A stretch of DNA of 64,000 bases from Deltaproteobacteria bacterium (GTDB lineage: Bacteria > Desulfobacterota > DSM-4660 > Desulfatiglandales > HGW-15), in contig JAFGFM010000088.1 in NCBI GenBank assembly GCA_016931115.1, positions 1 through 64,000 of the forward strand, given 5' to 3'. The notes beneath the pieces were generated by a model. That model was not told the DNA's origin and searched no databases. It was given only the letters and a program-made list of their open reading frames with translations. Both the position numbers and the translations under genes were made by a program. Positions 25,031 through 35,422 of this stretch are shown here, one piece after another (within the stretch, counting starts at the first letter, position 1; every line of letters starts with the position of its first letter).

Positions 25031-25195
25031 AAAGGAGACAGGAGGTAGTAGACAGGAAACAGAAGGAAGAAGATTGTGTAAGTTGCAATTATTTTATACC
25101 ATATTGCTGTATTCTGACTCCCGTATTCTGTCCGCTGCCTACTGAATTCTGCCTACTGAATTCTGTCTACTGAATTCTGACCTCTATTGATTTAC
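25031..25195. repeat. Inverted heptamer array, GACAGGA / TCTGACT families
   Basis: Purine arm 25031-25068 (GGAGACA, GGAGGTA, GTAGACA, GGAAACA), AT-rich centre, then pyrimidine arm 25110-25186 (ATTCTGA, TGCCTAC, TGAATTC, TGTCTAC units). Overlaps the stop of the PrsT-like gene. Confidence 0.75.
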
Positions 25196-27505
25196 TCCAG
25201 CCTCTATATCTTGTAATACCTTTTTTGCCTCATCAGCCCCCTTAAAAGCGGGATCAAGTGTGAGGGCCTTTTCCAGATACCCTTTGGCCTCAGCCGGTTT
25301 ATTGTTTTTAAGTAATGCCATACCAAGATGATAATTTATAACCGGGTTTTCAGGCACCTTCTCAGCACTGTCCTGCAGCTCTGAAATGGCATTCAGGTAG
25401 CTCCCCTTAAGGTAATATATCCAACCCAGTGTATCCATTACTGAGGGGTTATCGGGCATCTGCTCCTTGGCGATCCTTGCATACTCAAGCGCCTCATCTA
25501 TATTCTCTCCCTTTTCTGCAAGTTTCCATGCTAGATTATTTGCAGCAGCCCCAAAATCCTTCTTGATTGCCAGTGCCTTTCTGTAGAACTCCTCTGCCTT
25601 GTTATTATCACCCTGCTGGTCATATATAGTACCGATGGCCATAAACCCGGCCAGATAATCCGGCTTTTTTGCAATTATCTCTTCGTACCTTTTTATGGCA
25701 TCCATGTAATTTTTGTCTTTTAAGGAAATCTTTGCAAGGATCTCATATGGGGGCAGGAGGTTAGGGTCTGTCTCTATTGCCTTTTCAAAATATCCCCTGG
25801 CCTCATCTGTTTTTTCCTGCTCAAGGAATAAATTACCGCGTAAATACTCTATTATTGCAAGCATTGGCTTTTTATCCCCGGCCTTTGCACTGTAGGTGTT
25901 GCAGAGCTCAATTGCATTGTCATATTTCTTTTCTTTTGCCAGGATACCGACAAGGATGCCGAGTGCATCTACCCTGTTGGGATCAATTTCAAGTGTCTTT
26001 TGAAGCATGCCTTTTGCCTCTTCGACCCTTTTGGTCATATTATAGAGTACACCAAGCCTCATATAGCTTCCTGCATCATCAGGGTTAAGATCCTTTACCT
26101 TTATGTATGCCTCCTCAGCACCCTTTGCATCTCCTTCAAGTATCCTGAGATTACCAAGCAGGGTAAGGGCCTGGATATTATCAGGCAGAATTTCAAGTAC
26201 GCTGTCGATCTGTTTGCGTGCAAGCTCCTTATCCCTTGACCTTACATAAAAATTGGCAAGCATCAGCCGTGCCTCTACAAGGCGCGGATTAAGCTCAACC
26301 GCTTTCAGGAGACTACCCTTGGCAAGTTCGAGATCACCTTTGTTAATCAGACAGAGGCCCTTCAAATAAAGGGCAGCACTGTTTTCCGGCTGATCGCGGA
26401 GCACAAGCTCAAGGCGTTCAAGTGCATTATTGAAATCCTTTTTTGCCAGATAAAGCCTTGCCTTTAAAAAATTGGCGCCAATGTGCCCTTTATCCTTTGC
26501 AAGTATGCTGTCGATAACCGCTTCGGCAGCATCCAGTTTTGCGAAATCAAAATGCAGGGCGGCAATATTCATCAGGATATTTGTGTCATCATTTTTAATG
26601 GCGCTTGCCTTTTGCATGGCATCGAGCGCCTTTTCATATGATTTCTGGCGTGCATAAAAGGCCCCGAGGTTAATTAATGGGGCTATGTCCTGAGCAGGCG
26701 CCAGTTCAACCGCCTTTAAATACTGTTTTTCCGCATCCTCCTGCCTTTTTCTGCTTTCATAAAAATTGGCGAGCACATTAATACCCTGATATTTTGACTC
26801 TATTGACTCAGCCATTAAAAGAAGCTCTTTTTCCGCCCTTTCCCATTCCCCCCTGGAGCCGTAAATCCTGGAGAGTTCTATATAGGAGGCCTGATCCTTT
26901 GGATCCTGTTTTATAACCCCCAGGAACATCTTTTCAGCATTTTCCAGGTCATTTTTCATCAAGTATACTTTGCCAAGAGAAACCTTTGTATTCAGATGAT
27001 CAGGTTTGATTTCAGAGGCCTTAAGAAGCATTGACAGGGCAGAATCCAGATCTTTCTCCTGTAAATATATCCCTGCCATCAGGCTTATTGCCTCTATATC
27101 CTCAGCCATTTTCGAGAGAACAAGCTCTGCCTTTTCCTTTGCCTCTTTTGTCTGCCTTCCAAGTAAAAGAAGCTGACCCATCTTCAACTGTGCAGGGATA
27201 TTTTCAGGATTTATGGATACAGCCCGTGAGAATGACTGGTATGCCTCCTGTACCTCTTTCAGTTTGAGATATGCCTCACCAAGTTCATAATGGGCTGTGT
27301 CATTTTTAGGCTCAAGCTGGATAACGTTTTTATACTCTATCACAGCCTTTTTGTATTCATTGCTGGCAGCATACTCCTTTGCCCTTGCCAGATGCTTCTC
27401 CATCTTGTCCTCTTTGCTCCCGCATCCGGCTACAAATACAGCAAGAATCATGACTGAGACCAATCTTAGGCACTGCACAGGGATATTTGAAACCTTCATC
27501 TTCAT
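25184..27505 (-). CDS. prsT: PEP-CTERM system TPR-repeat lipoprotein (PrsT)
   Basis: 773 residues. Lipoprotein signal peptide with lipobox VFVAGC (Cys near residue 28), then about 20 tetratricopeptide repeats filling the rest (for example AHYELGEAYLKLKEVQEAYQ, INPENIPAQLKMGQLLLLGR, DNPSVMDTLGWIYYLKGSYL). Length and repeat content match PrsT, the TPR lipoprotein that accompanies the PrsK/PrsR regulators in exosortase loci; it is probably anchored to the outer membrane facing the periplasm. It is the first gene of the regulatory block reading to 19571. Confidence 0.85.
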   Translation of the reverse strand: MKMKVSNIPVQCLRLVSVMILAVFVAGCGSKEDKMEKHLARAKEYAASNEYKKAVIEYKNVIQLEPKNDTAHYELGEAYLKLKEVQEAYQSFSRAVSINPENIPAQLKMGQLLLLGRQTKEAKEKAELVLSKMAEDIEAISLMAGIYLQEKDLDSALSMLLKASEIKPDHLNTKVSLGKVYLMKNDLENAEKMFLGVIKQDPKDQASYIELSRIYGSRGEWERAEKELLLMAESIESKYQGINVLANFYESRKRQEDAEKQYLKAVELAPAQDIAPLINLGAFYARQKSYEKALDAMQKASAIKNDDTNILMNIAALHFDFAKLDAAEAVIDSILAKDKGHIGANFLKARLYLAKKDFNNALERLELVLRDQPENSAALYLKGLCLINKGDLELAKGSLLKAVELNPRLVEARLMLANFYVRSRDKELARKQIDSVLEILPDNIQALTLLGNLRILEGDAKGAEEAYIKVKDLNPDDAGSYMRLGVLYNMTKRVEEAKGMLQKTLEIDPNRVDALGILVGILAKEKKYDNAIELCNTYSAKAGDKKPMLAIIEYLRGNLFLEQEKTDEARGYFEKAIETDPNLLPPYEILAKISLKDKNYMDAIKRYEEIIAKKPDYLAGFMAIGTIYDQQGDNNKAEEFYRKALAIKKDFGAAANNLAWKLAEKGENIDEALEYARIAKEQMPDNPSVMDTLGWIYYLKGSYLNAISELQDSAEKVPENPVINYHLGMALLKNNKPAEAKGYLEKALTLDPAFKGADEAKKVLQDIEAGVNQ

Positions 27506-27634
27506 TTTTTCCGTCTCCTTGGATGATTTATTTTAATCAAGCTGACCTGTTATGATATTTATGATTGTTATGACCGGTTTTCAATATAACAAGCAAAACA
27601 TCACAATGTCAAACTTATTGAATTTAAACCTTTT

Positions 27635-28729
27635 TTAACTAAAAACACTTTTCATTATCATATCATGTATTACTGGCCTGAATAACCTTATCTTTGTATT
27701 TTCCCTGGTCAGGTGAACACGGTTTGAAAGGAGTATAATCATTATATCCTGTTCAAGATCCATCCAGACCGATGTGCCTGTAAAACCAAGGTGTCCAAAA
27801 CTTTTGTTTGAAAAATATCTGCCAGAGCTTGAAGCTTGTTTAGACGGGGTATCCCACCCTAATGCCCATGTACTCTCTTTAACAATATTCTGGCTGCTGA
27901 AAAACATCTGTACTGTCTCAGGTCTGAAAAAATCATTCCTCTCAGCATAATAGTGCCCCCTTAACATATTGAGCAATATGAAAAGATCCCCTGCGCACCC
28001 GAACAGGCCTGCATGACCTGAATAACCGCCAATCGCATAGGCGTTTTCATCATGCACATCCCCATGAATGATCCTTTTTCGCCAGGGGCACGCTTCTGTT
28101 GCAGCTATTTCATGAAGGCTAAAAGGCGCCTTTTTATTTATAAGAAAGGTGCGATCAAGCCTTAGGGGGTGGTAAATGAATTCATTCAGGTATTCATCCA
28201 TCTTCATACCTGATGCCTGCTCAATTATCCATTCAAGGAGCATGAACCCGAGATCACTGTATTTTGCACCTTTACCGCATGGATAGATAAGGGGTTCACT
28301 TAGAATCCCTTCACGTAAGATGCCTTTTCTTTTTTCAGGGGCATATTTCATAAGATCAATATAGAATGGTTTCCAGTCCGTGAGGCCCGATGAATGGCAC
28401 AGCAACAGACGTACTGTTATTCCCTTTTTTTCATCAGGGAGAGGGAATGGCAATATCTCTGAAATGGTTTGATCCAGGGATAATACCCCTTTATCAACAA
28501 GCCTCATAAGAGCAATGGTGGTTGCAAAGGGTTTCGTTAATGAGGCCAGATCAAATATACTGTTTACCCTGACATCTGCATGTGGAGCGGCTGTTGATAA
28601 AACACCAGCTGCCTTTGAAAAAATAACCTCACCACCAAGGGCTATTAAGAGGACAGCGCCCGGAAAGACATTGGTCTTTACCCCATTATCAAGAAGCGAG
28701 GTAATCCTATCTTCATCTTTTTTATTCAA
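27635..28729 (-). CDS. Serine hydrolase, beta-lactamase/class C-like family
   Basis: 364 residues. The catalytic tetrad S63-x-x-K66 is in FDLASLTKPFAT, the second motif is YSDLGFMLLEW (Y-x-D/N class), and a C-terminal HLGFTG corresponds to the KTG/HxG box. The family includes esterases, D-aminopeptidases and penicillin-binding protein homologues; resistance is not implied. No signal peptide is evident, suggesting a cytoplasmic enzyme, which fits its coupling (ATGA overlap) to the upstream M20 peptidase at 28726. Confidence 0.8.
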   Translation of the reverse strand: MNKKDEDRITSLLDNGVKTNVFPGAVLLIALGGEVIFSKAAGVLSTAAPHADVRVNSIFDLASLTKPFATTIALMRLVDKGVLSLDQTISEILPFPLPDEKKGITVRLLLCHSSGLTDWKPFYIDLMKYAPEKRKGILREGILSEPLIYPCGKGAKYSDLGFMLLEWIIEQASGMKMDEYLNEFIYHPLRLDRTFLINKKAPFSLHEIAATEACPWRKRIIHGDVHDENAYAIGGYSGHAGLFGCAGDLFILLNMLRGHYYAERNDFFRPETVQMFFSSQNIVKESTWALGWDTPSKQASSSGRYFSNKSFGHLGFTGTSVWMDLEQDIMIILLSNRVHLTRENTKIRLFRPVIHDMIMKSVFS

Positions 28730-29961
28730 ATAGTATCATCCAGAAATAGTGATGCAAAGACCTTAATATCATCTATGATATCAGGTATCCTGCAATATTC
28801 ATTAGGTTGATGCGCCACATCAAGACAGGTGCTCCATACTGCGGCATTGAACCCTGCCTTTCGGAAAAAAGAGGCCACCGTTCCCCCGCCTATGCCTTTG
28901 GTTGATGCCTCAACACCCTTTACCTTTTTTATGGCCCTCTTCAAGGCGGCTACAACAGGCGCATTTACAGGGGTTGCCTCTGAGGCATCCTCCCTGTTTA
29001 CTGTTTCAATTGTTATTTCAAGGTTTAATTCTCCTTCAATCCTATCGGCTGCCTTTCTGACATACTTGAGTATTTCATCAGTCTTATAGACAGGAAGCAC
29101 CCTGCAATCCAGATAAAAGACATCCCTGCCGGGTATGGTATTCACATTGGGTACATTCGCCTCGATCTTTGTAGGTTCAAAGGTAGAATAAGGGGGAGAA
29201 AAAAGTTCATCACTGAAATTATAGGCCCCTTTCAATTTTTCAAGTTCAATAATAAGCCTTGCCACCCCGAATAAGGTATTATTTCCCCTCTCCGGGGTGC
29301 TTGCATGACACTGTTTTCCCTTAACTATGAACTTCAGCCAGAGCATGGATTTCTCTGCAACCTCTATGAGGGAGCCATCGGGGGCACCCCAGTCAGGCAC
29401 AATAATCAGATCATCAGGCTTAAATAAATCCTTATTGTTTTTGACTAAATATTCAAGGCCATATCTGCTACCTGTCTCCTCGTCAGCAACCATGATAAGC
29501 CCCATGCTGTTATACTTGAGGCCCGATTCAAGCACTGCCTTTACAGCAAGGGTTGATGATACTATGCCATGCTGGTTATCCTCAACACCCCTGCCAATTA
29601 TCCTGTCGCCATCCACCCGAACCTTATAAGGGGCGCTCTCCCACAGGGAGAGATCACCGGGCGGAACTATATCCATATGGCTCAATACCCAGACAACAGG
29701 TTTTGATTCATCCTTGCCCCACCCTGCTATGATATTTGGCCTGTAACCATCCTGTGCCCTGCTGTCCGGTGACCTTACCTCATGCAGGATATCAGGGTTC
29801 ATCTCTTCAAACCTTTTTACTATATAGTCTGCCTTTTCATGTTCTCCTGTACCCCCATTATCCGGGCCAAGGGCCACCCTTTTGGTCAGTTCTGACTGGA
29901 ACAGGATTATCTCATCCCTGTATTTATCTATCTCAGTAAAAATATTTTTTTGCATTTTCAT
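28726..29961 (-). CDS. M20-family metallopeptidase/deacylase (ArgE/DapE/ACY1-like)
   Basis: 411 residues. Zinc ligands are visible: LSHMDIVPPGD (His and Asp of the first motif), GRGVEDNQHG (bridging Asp), VADEETGSRYG (catalytic Glu pair), and VPDWGAPDG. A dimerisation domain lies in the middle and the terminal His is in LDVAHQPNEY. The sequence is close to peptidase/dipeptidase-like M20 proteins with unusually conserved GGTGEHEKADYI. Substrate unknown; overlap with the serine hydrolase suggests linked peptide or amide turnover. Confidence 0.8.
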   Translation of the reverse strand: MKMQKNIFTEIDKYRDEIILFQSELTKRVALGPDNGGTGEHEKADYIVKRFEEMNPDILHEVRSPDSRAQDGYRPNIIAGWGKDESKPVVWVLSHMDIVPPGDLSLWESAPYKVRVDGDRIIGRGVEDNQHGIVSSTLAVKAVLESGLKYNSMGLIMVADEETGSRYGLEYLVKNNKDLFKPDDLIIVPDWGAPDGSLIEVAEKSMLWLKFIVKGKQCHASTPERGNNTLFGVARLIIELEKLKGAYNFSDELFSPPYSTFEPTKIEANVPNVNTIPGRDVFYLDCRVLPVYKTDEILKYVRKAADRIEGELNLEITIETVNREDASEATPVNAPVVAALKRAIKKVKGVEASTKGIGGGTVASFFRKAGFNAAVWSTCLDVAHQPNEYCRIPDIIDDIKVFASLFLDDTI

Positions 29962-29987
29962 AGGTTCACCCTCAGCCCTTAAATTTT

Positions 29988-30599
29988 TTAATTATTTCTG
30001 AATCCTGATAACTTTGATATCTGGCCCATTATCATTGCAAATAATGCCTGTGAATATTTAAAATCAGCACCCTTAAGGGCACTGCCAATATTTATCCTGA
30101 CATCTGTCCTGTATCTCTGTCTTATATATTCTATCCCTGCCGGGATAAACAATGTATCCATATTTTCATGGATGTATCTGATCAGCCCCGGATGGCCATG
30201 CCCAATTTTATCTTTATAATATGTGCCTTCCGGAAATACCACGACCCCCTCACCGTTAGAGAGTTTCTGAAGCAGCGAGGAGCAGGTATTTCTGTTTCTT
30301 GCAGGGCGCTTTCTGTCAAGAGGGATGCCCCCCAGCATGGCAATAAACCTCTTTGATATAAAATTATCAAACAGCTCCTGTTTTGCTATATAGTATAGAT
30401 ACCTTTTTATCGAAGTGGCAATCAGGGGGATATCTTCCCATCTCTGGTGCCTTGGAAGAAGCACAAAGGCCCCTTTCTGAGGGATATTATTCGCACCGCT
30501 GACACTCAGCCTGAAAATGGGAGAAAGGAATGCCTTTGCTGCAAGCCTTACTATGCCAGCAACAAAAAGATTCCTTTCCAATATAACCGGTGCGGTCAT
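29988..30599 (-). CDS. PlsC-type lysophospholipid acyltransferase
   Basis: 203 residues with the acyltransferase HX4D motif in LLPRHQRWEDIPLI and the substrate-binding EGT motif in VVVFPEGTYYKDK. It has a short hydrophobic N-terminus, so it is probably membrane-associated. Family members transfer acyl groups to lysophosphatidate or related acceptors; substrate preference cannot be read here. It lies 18 nt after glmS in a minus-strand operon serS-glmS-plsC-like-M20-hydrolase. Confidence 0.8.
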   Translation of the reverse strand: MTAPVILERNLFVAGIVRLAAKAFLSPIFRLSVSGANNIPQKGAFVLLPRHQRWEDIPLIATSIKRYLYYIAKQELFDNFISKRFIAMLGGIPLDRKRPARNRNTCSSLLQKLSNGEGVVVFPEGTYYKDKIGHGHPGLIRYIHENMDTLFIPAGIEYIRQRYRTDVRINIGSALKGADFKYSQALFAMIMGQISKLSGFRNN

Positions 30600-30617
30600 C
30601 AGACTTAAATCAGCCCT

Positions 30618-32444
30618 CTATTCGACAGTCACACTCTTAGCAAGGTTTCTGGGTCTATCAATATCCCTCTTAAGCATCAAAGCACAATAATATGCGAGCA
30701 ACTGACAGGGGACAACTGTAAGTATGGGATACAGGAAATCAAGGGTCTGGGGAATCTCTATAAAGTCATCCACCATCTCCTTTAATGCAGTGTCTCCCTC
30801 TGTACCTATGCCTATTATCGGGCCCCTTCGGCTCTTTATCTCCTGTATGTTGCTGATCATCTTGTCATACAAGGAGTCCTTTGGCGCTATTGCAACTGTA
30901 GGCATCTGGGGATTAATAAGGGCAATAGGCCCATGCTTCATCTCTCCTGCGGCATATCCTTCGGCGTGTATATATGATATCTCTTTTAGCTTCAGGGCAC
31001 CCTCCATGGCAATGGGAAACTGATATTTTCTACCCAGGAATAGCCAGTTGCTCTTGTCATGATATTTTGCGGCAATGGCCTCTATGTGGTTTGCCTTTGA
31101 GAGAATAGACTGCACCTGATCAGGCAGTGCCTCCATAGCCCTTATGGCCTCAACCCCTTCGGTAAGGGAGAGGTTCTGGTGCCTTCCAAGCAGTATGGCA
31201 AGAAGGGTAAGGATGGTCAGCTGTGATATAAAAATCTTTGTGGATGCAACACCTATCTCAGGGCCTGCATGGTTATATATGCCCGCATCTGTCTCGCGGG
31301 CAATGGAGCTGTCTACCACATTCACAATACCAAGCAGATGCGCCCCCTTTCTTCTGGCCTCTCTCATGGCGGCAAGGGTATCAGCCGTTTCACCTGACTG
31401 GCTCATGGATATTATAAATGTATTTGGCGGGAAATTAAGCTTGCGGTAGCGGAACTCTGATGCAAGCTCTACCTGCACATCTATCTCTGTAAGTTTTTCA
31501 AAGACATACCTGCCAACACACCCTGAATAGTAGGATGTCCCGCATGCAATGATTACTATATGCCTGCATTCTTTAAGCTTGTCCCAGACAGGTATTATAC
31601 CTCCAAGCCTGGGCACACCCTCCCCCTTATCAAGCCTGCCCCTCATTGCATTTTTAATGGTCTCAGGCTGCTCAAAGATCTCCTTGAGCATATAGTGGGG
31701 AAACCCGTCCAGCTCAACATCCTCTGCTGACCACTCAACTCTCTCTGCCTCTCTTTTAATGGCAGTTGCCTGTAAAGTAGAAATAGAGACATCATCCTTT
31801 GTGATGGTGGCAAGCTCATTATCATTCAGATGTATTACATTCTTTGTATGCCTTACCATTGCTGAGACATCTGATGCCGCAAAGTTGCCGTCTTCACCCA
31901 GGCCGATTATAAGAGGGCTCCCTCTACGAGCAACAACTATCTGCCCTGGAATATCTTTGTGCAGAACAGCTATGCCGAATGTACCCTCTATCTGAGACAT
32001 GGCCTTTCGTACCGCTTCATTCAGGTTACCAGTAAAATTCTCAGCTACAAGATGGGCAATAACCTCTGTATCAGTATCACTTCTGAAAATGACCCCCTTT
32101 TTCTCAAGTCTTTTCTTGATAGACTGGTAGTTTTCAATGATCCCGTTATGAATAACATATATCTTTTCTTCCATGTCCCTGTGAGGGTGGGCATTTTTTT
32201 CAGTAGGCTCTCCATGAGTAGCCCACCTTGTATGGGCAATCCCGGTTGTGCCGTTGATCTCAAGCCCGTTGATCCTCTTTTCCAGCTCTACGATCTTACC
32301 AACTGCCCGGTAATAATCCATTCTACCTGTATCCTGAACCGCTATACCTGAAGAATCATAGCCCCTGTATTCCAGTCTTTTAAGACCTTCTATAAGAAGT
32401 GGTTTGGCCTTGCTGTTTCCTACATAGCAGACTATGCCGCACAT
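30618..32444 (-). CDS. glmS: Glutamine-fructose-6-phosphate aminotransferase
   Basis: 608 residues, the full length of GlmS. The N-terminal Ntn glutaminase starts with Cys2 (MCGIVCYVGN) and has RWATHGEPT and GIENYQSIKKRL; two SIS domains follow (IIACGTSYYSGCVGRYVFE, SMSQSGETADTLAAMREARR) with the terminal LAKSVTVE. It makes glucosamine-6-phosphate, the first committed step to UDP-GlcNAc for peptidoglycan, lipid A and the diacetamido sugar pathway above. Only 12 nt separate it from serS, so no ribozyme or riboswitch leader fits upstream. Confidence 0.95.
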   Translation of the reverse strand: MCGIVCYVGNSKAKPLLIEGLKRLEYRGYDSSGIAVQDTGRMDYYRAVGKIVELEKRINGLEINGTTGIAHTRWATHGEPTEKNAHPHRDMEEKIYVIHNGIIENYQSIKKRLEKKGVIFRSDTDTEVIAHLVAENFTGNLNEAVRKAMSQIEGTFGIAVLHKDIPGQIVVARRGSPLIIGLGEDGNFAASDVSAMVRHTKNVIHLNDNELATITKDDVSISTLQATAIKREAERVEWSAEDVELDGFPHYMLKEIFEQPETIKNAMRGRLDKGEGVPRLGGIIPVWDKLKECRHIVIIACGTSYYSGCVGRYVFEKLTEIDVQVELASEFRYRKLNFPPNTFIISMSQSGETADTLAAMREARRKGAHLLGIVNVVDSSIARETDAGIYNHAGPEIGVASTKIFISQLTILTLLAILLGRHQNLSLTEGVEAIRAMEALPDQVQSILSKANHIEAIAAKYHDKSNWLFLGRKYQFPIAMEGALKLKEISYIHAEGYAAGEMKHGPIALINPQMPTVAIAPKDSLYDKMISNIQEIKSRRGPIIGIGTEGDTALKEMVDDFIEIPQTLDFLYPILTVVPCQLLAYYCALMLKRDIDRPRNLAKSVTVE

Positions 32445-32456
32445 AATTTTTCTCCT

Positions 32457-33743
<1,287 letters not shown>

Positions 33744-33825
33744 TTAGTTCGTTAATTTTTAACATGAATCAAGGCATATGGTCAAATGCCTTTTTTGATG
33801 GTTTCCTAAAAAAGCTGAATCTCAC

Positions 33826-33902
33826 ACAAAGACACAAAGTCGCAAAGGTAACAACTTAAAATAAAACTGTTTTTCTTGGTGTTCTTTGCGGCTTTGCGTG
33901 AT
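33826..33902. repeat. Inverted CACAAAGAC-type repeat, about 9 nt period
   Basis: Left arm CACAAAGACACAAAGTCGC and right arm GTTCTTTGCGGCTTTGCGTG are complementary around an AT-rich centre. It lies between the divergent serS and resB genes. The rest of 33729-34012 is AT-rich with no gene. Confidence 0.65.
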
Positions 33903-34012
33903 AACTTACCTTTTTACAATGTTGCCTTTTTTGTTAATTGCGGCTTAATATTTTACATGGTATACAACTAAAATGAATTACATCGGGCAAATAAAGGTTT
34001 AACATAAAAGAC

Positions 34013-35422
34013 ATGAATAAAACGCAAGCAAACCCCATTTGGAATTTCCTCTGCTCTGTAAAGCTTACCATCTTTATACTTATTTTACTGGCAGCCACAT
34101 CAATTATCGGGACAATTATACCTCAGGGAGAGGCAGGGGAAGAGTTTATTAAAAACATCAGCCCTGCTTTACAGAAGATCATCATATCCTTTCACCTGTA
34201 TGACATGTATCATTCTGCCTGGTTTCAACTGATTATCTTTATTCTTGCACTTAACCTGATAGCCTGCTCCATGAATAAAATACCGGGTACGATCAGGTTG
34301 TTTAAAAAGCTGCCATCGCCGGACAGGGAGAAGATCTTTACGAATATCCATCCTGACAGGATCATAAAGAGCAGGCTTAATAAGAATGATACCGCCAATG
34401 TACTAAGAGAGATTATCAGCAGGCACTACACAAGAATCGCAGAAAAGGATACAGAAAATAGGGCATACTTTTATGGGGATAAAGGGCGCTACTCCATGTT
34501 AGGGGTATATCTTGTTCATTTCAGTGTGCTGCTCATATTAGTGGGCGCCATTATTGGTTCCATATTCGGGTTTAAGGGATACGTAAATATCCTTGAGGGG
34601 GAATCAATTGATTATATAACCCCTACAGGCGTTAGCAGCCATAGTCATATAGACCTTGGCTTTACTGTAAGCTGTGACAGGTTCTCGGTCGAATTTTATG
34701 ATAATGGCCAGCCAAAGGAATATAAAAGCGATATCAGGTTTTCTGTTGATGGAAATACTGTAAAACAGGGACACCTCCTTGTTAATCACCCGCTAACCTT
34801 TATGGGAATAACCTTTTATCAGAATAGCTACGGGGTATTATCGGGCGATGAGGCATCTATAATAGTTAATCAAAAAGGTCATGAAGATCCAGTCAGGATG
34901 AAAATTATCAGGGGTAAAGGGGTCCCCCTGCCTGAGAGCGGCGGAGAAATCATTCTTGAGGAGATAAGGGACGATTTCATGAGGATGGGTCCGGCAGTAA
35001 AGATTCATGTAAAACCGGTAAATAGCGAAGGTGCTGATATCTGGCTCTTTAAAAATTATGAGGATATCAGGGAGCGCTTCTCAACCGAGTTTGACCAGTT
35101 CCCACAGTTTAACCCATCCATTATTGAACCATATACCTTTTCCCTGGATGGGATAGAATCTGCTTACTACACAGGGTTACAGGTAAATAAAGACCCCGGC
35201 ATACCTTTCATTTATGCCGGTTTTTTTATAATTGTTATTGGGCTCATCGTAACCTTTTTTACCTCTTTCAGACATATTTGGATAAAGATAGATGGATCAG
35301 GTGATATGATCTCATTATATATAGCAGGCACCGCAAATAAAAACCCTGTTGGCCTGGATCGAGAGCTTGACCAAATAACCAATCAGTTGAATTTAAAATT
35401 AAACAGGAATAATAACATATGA
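34013..35422 (+). CDS. resB: ResB/CcsB-type cytochrome c biogenesis protein
   Basis: 469 residues. Three N-terminal/central membrane helices (near 13-35, 62-82, 163-188), a large periplasmic domain and a C-terminal helix near 395-418 (GIPFIYAGFFIIVIGLIVTF) match ResB (CcsB). With CcsA encoded next (4 nt ATGA overlap) it forms the system II heme-delivery complex that attaches heme to apocytochromes c in the periplasm. This fits an anaerobe rich in c-type cytochromes. Confidence 0.9.
   Translation: MNKTQANPIWNFLCSVKLTIFILILLAATSIIGTIIPQGEAGEEFIKNISPALQKIIISFHLYDMYHSAWFQLIIFILALNLIACSMNKIPGTIRLFKKLPSPDREKIFTNIHPDRIIKSRLNKNDTANVLREIISRHYTRIAEKDTENRAYFYGDKGRYSMLGVYLVHFSVLLILVGAIIGSIFGFKGYVNILEGESIDYITPTGVSSHSHIDLGFTVSCDRFSVEFYDNGQPKEYKSDIRFSVDGNTVKQGHLLVNHPLTFMGITFYQNSYGVLSGDEASIIVNQKGHEDPVRMKIIRGKGVPLPESGGEIILEEIRDDFMRMGPAVKIHVKPVNSEGADIWLFKNYEDIRERFSTEFDQFPQFNPSIIEPYTFSLDGIESAYYTGLQVNKDPGIPFIYAGFFIIVIGLIVTFFTSFRHIWIKIDGSGDMISLYIAGTANKNPVGLDRELDQITNQLNLKLNRNNNI

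Noticed and set aside
27635-28729. Antibiotic-resistance beta-lactamase
   Set aside because: The serine hydrolase family with this motif set includes many esterases and peptidases; no signal peptide and a peptidase partner argue against a resistance role.
32445-32456. glmS ribozyme or riboswitch leader
   Set aside because: Only 12 nt separate serS and glmS, leaving no room for such an RNA.
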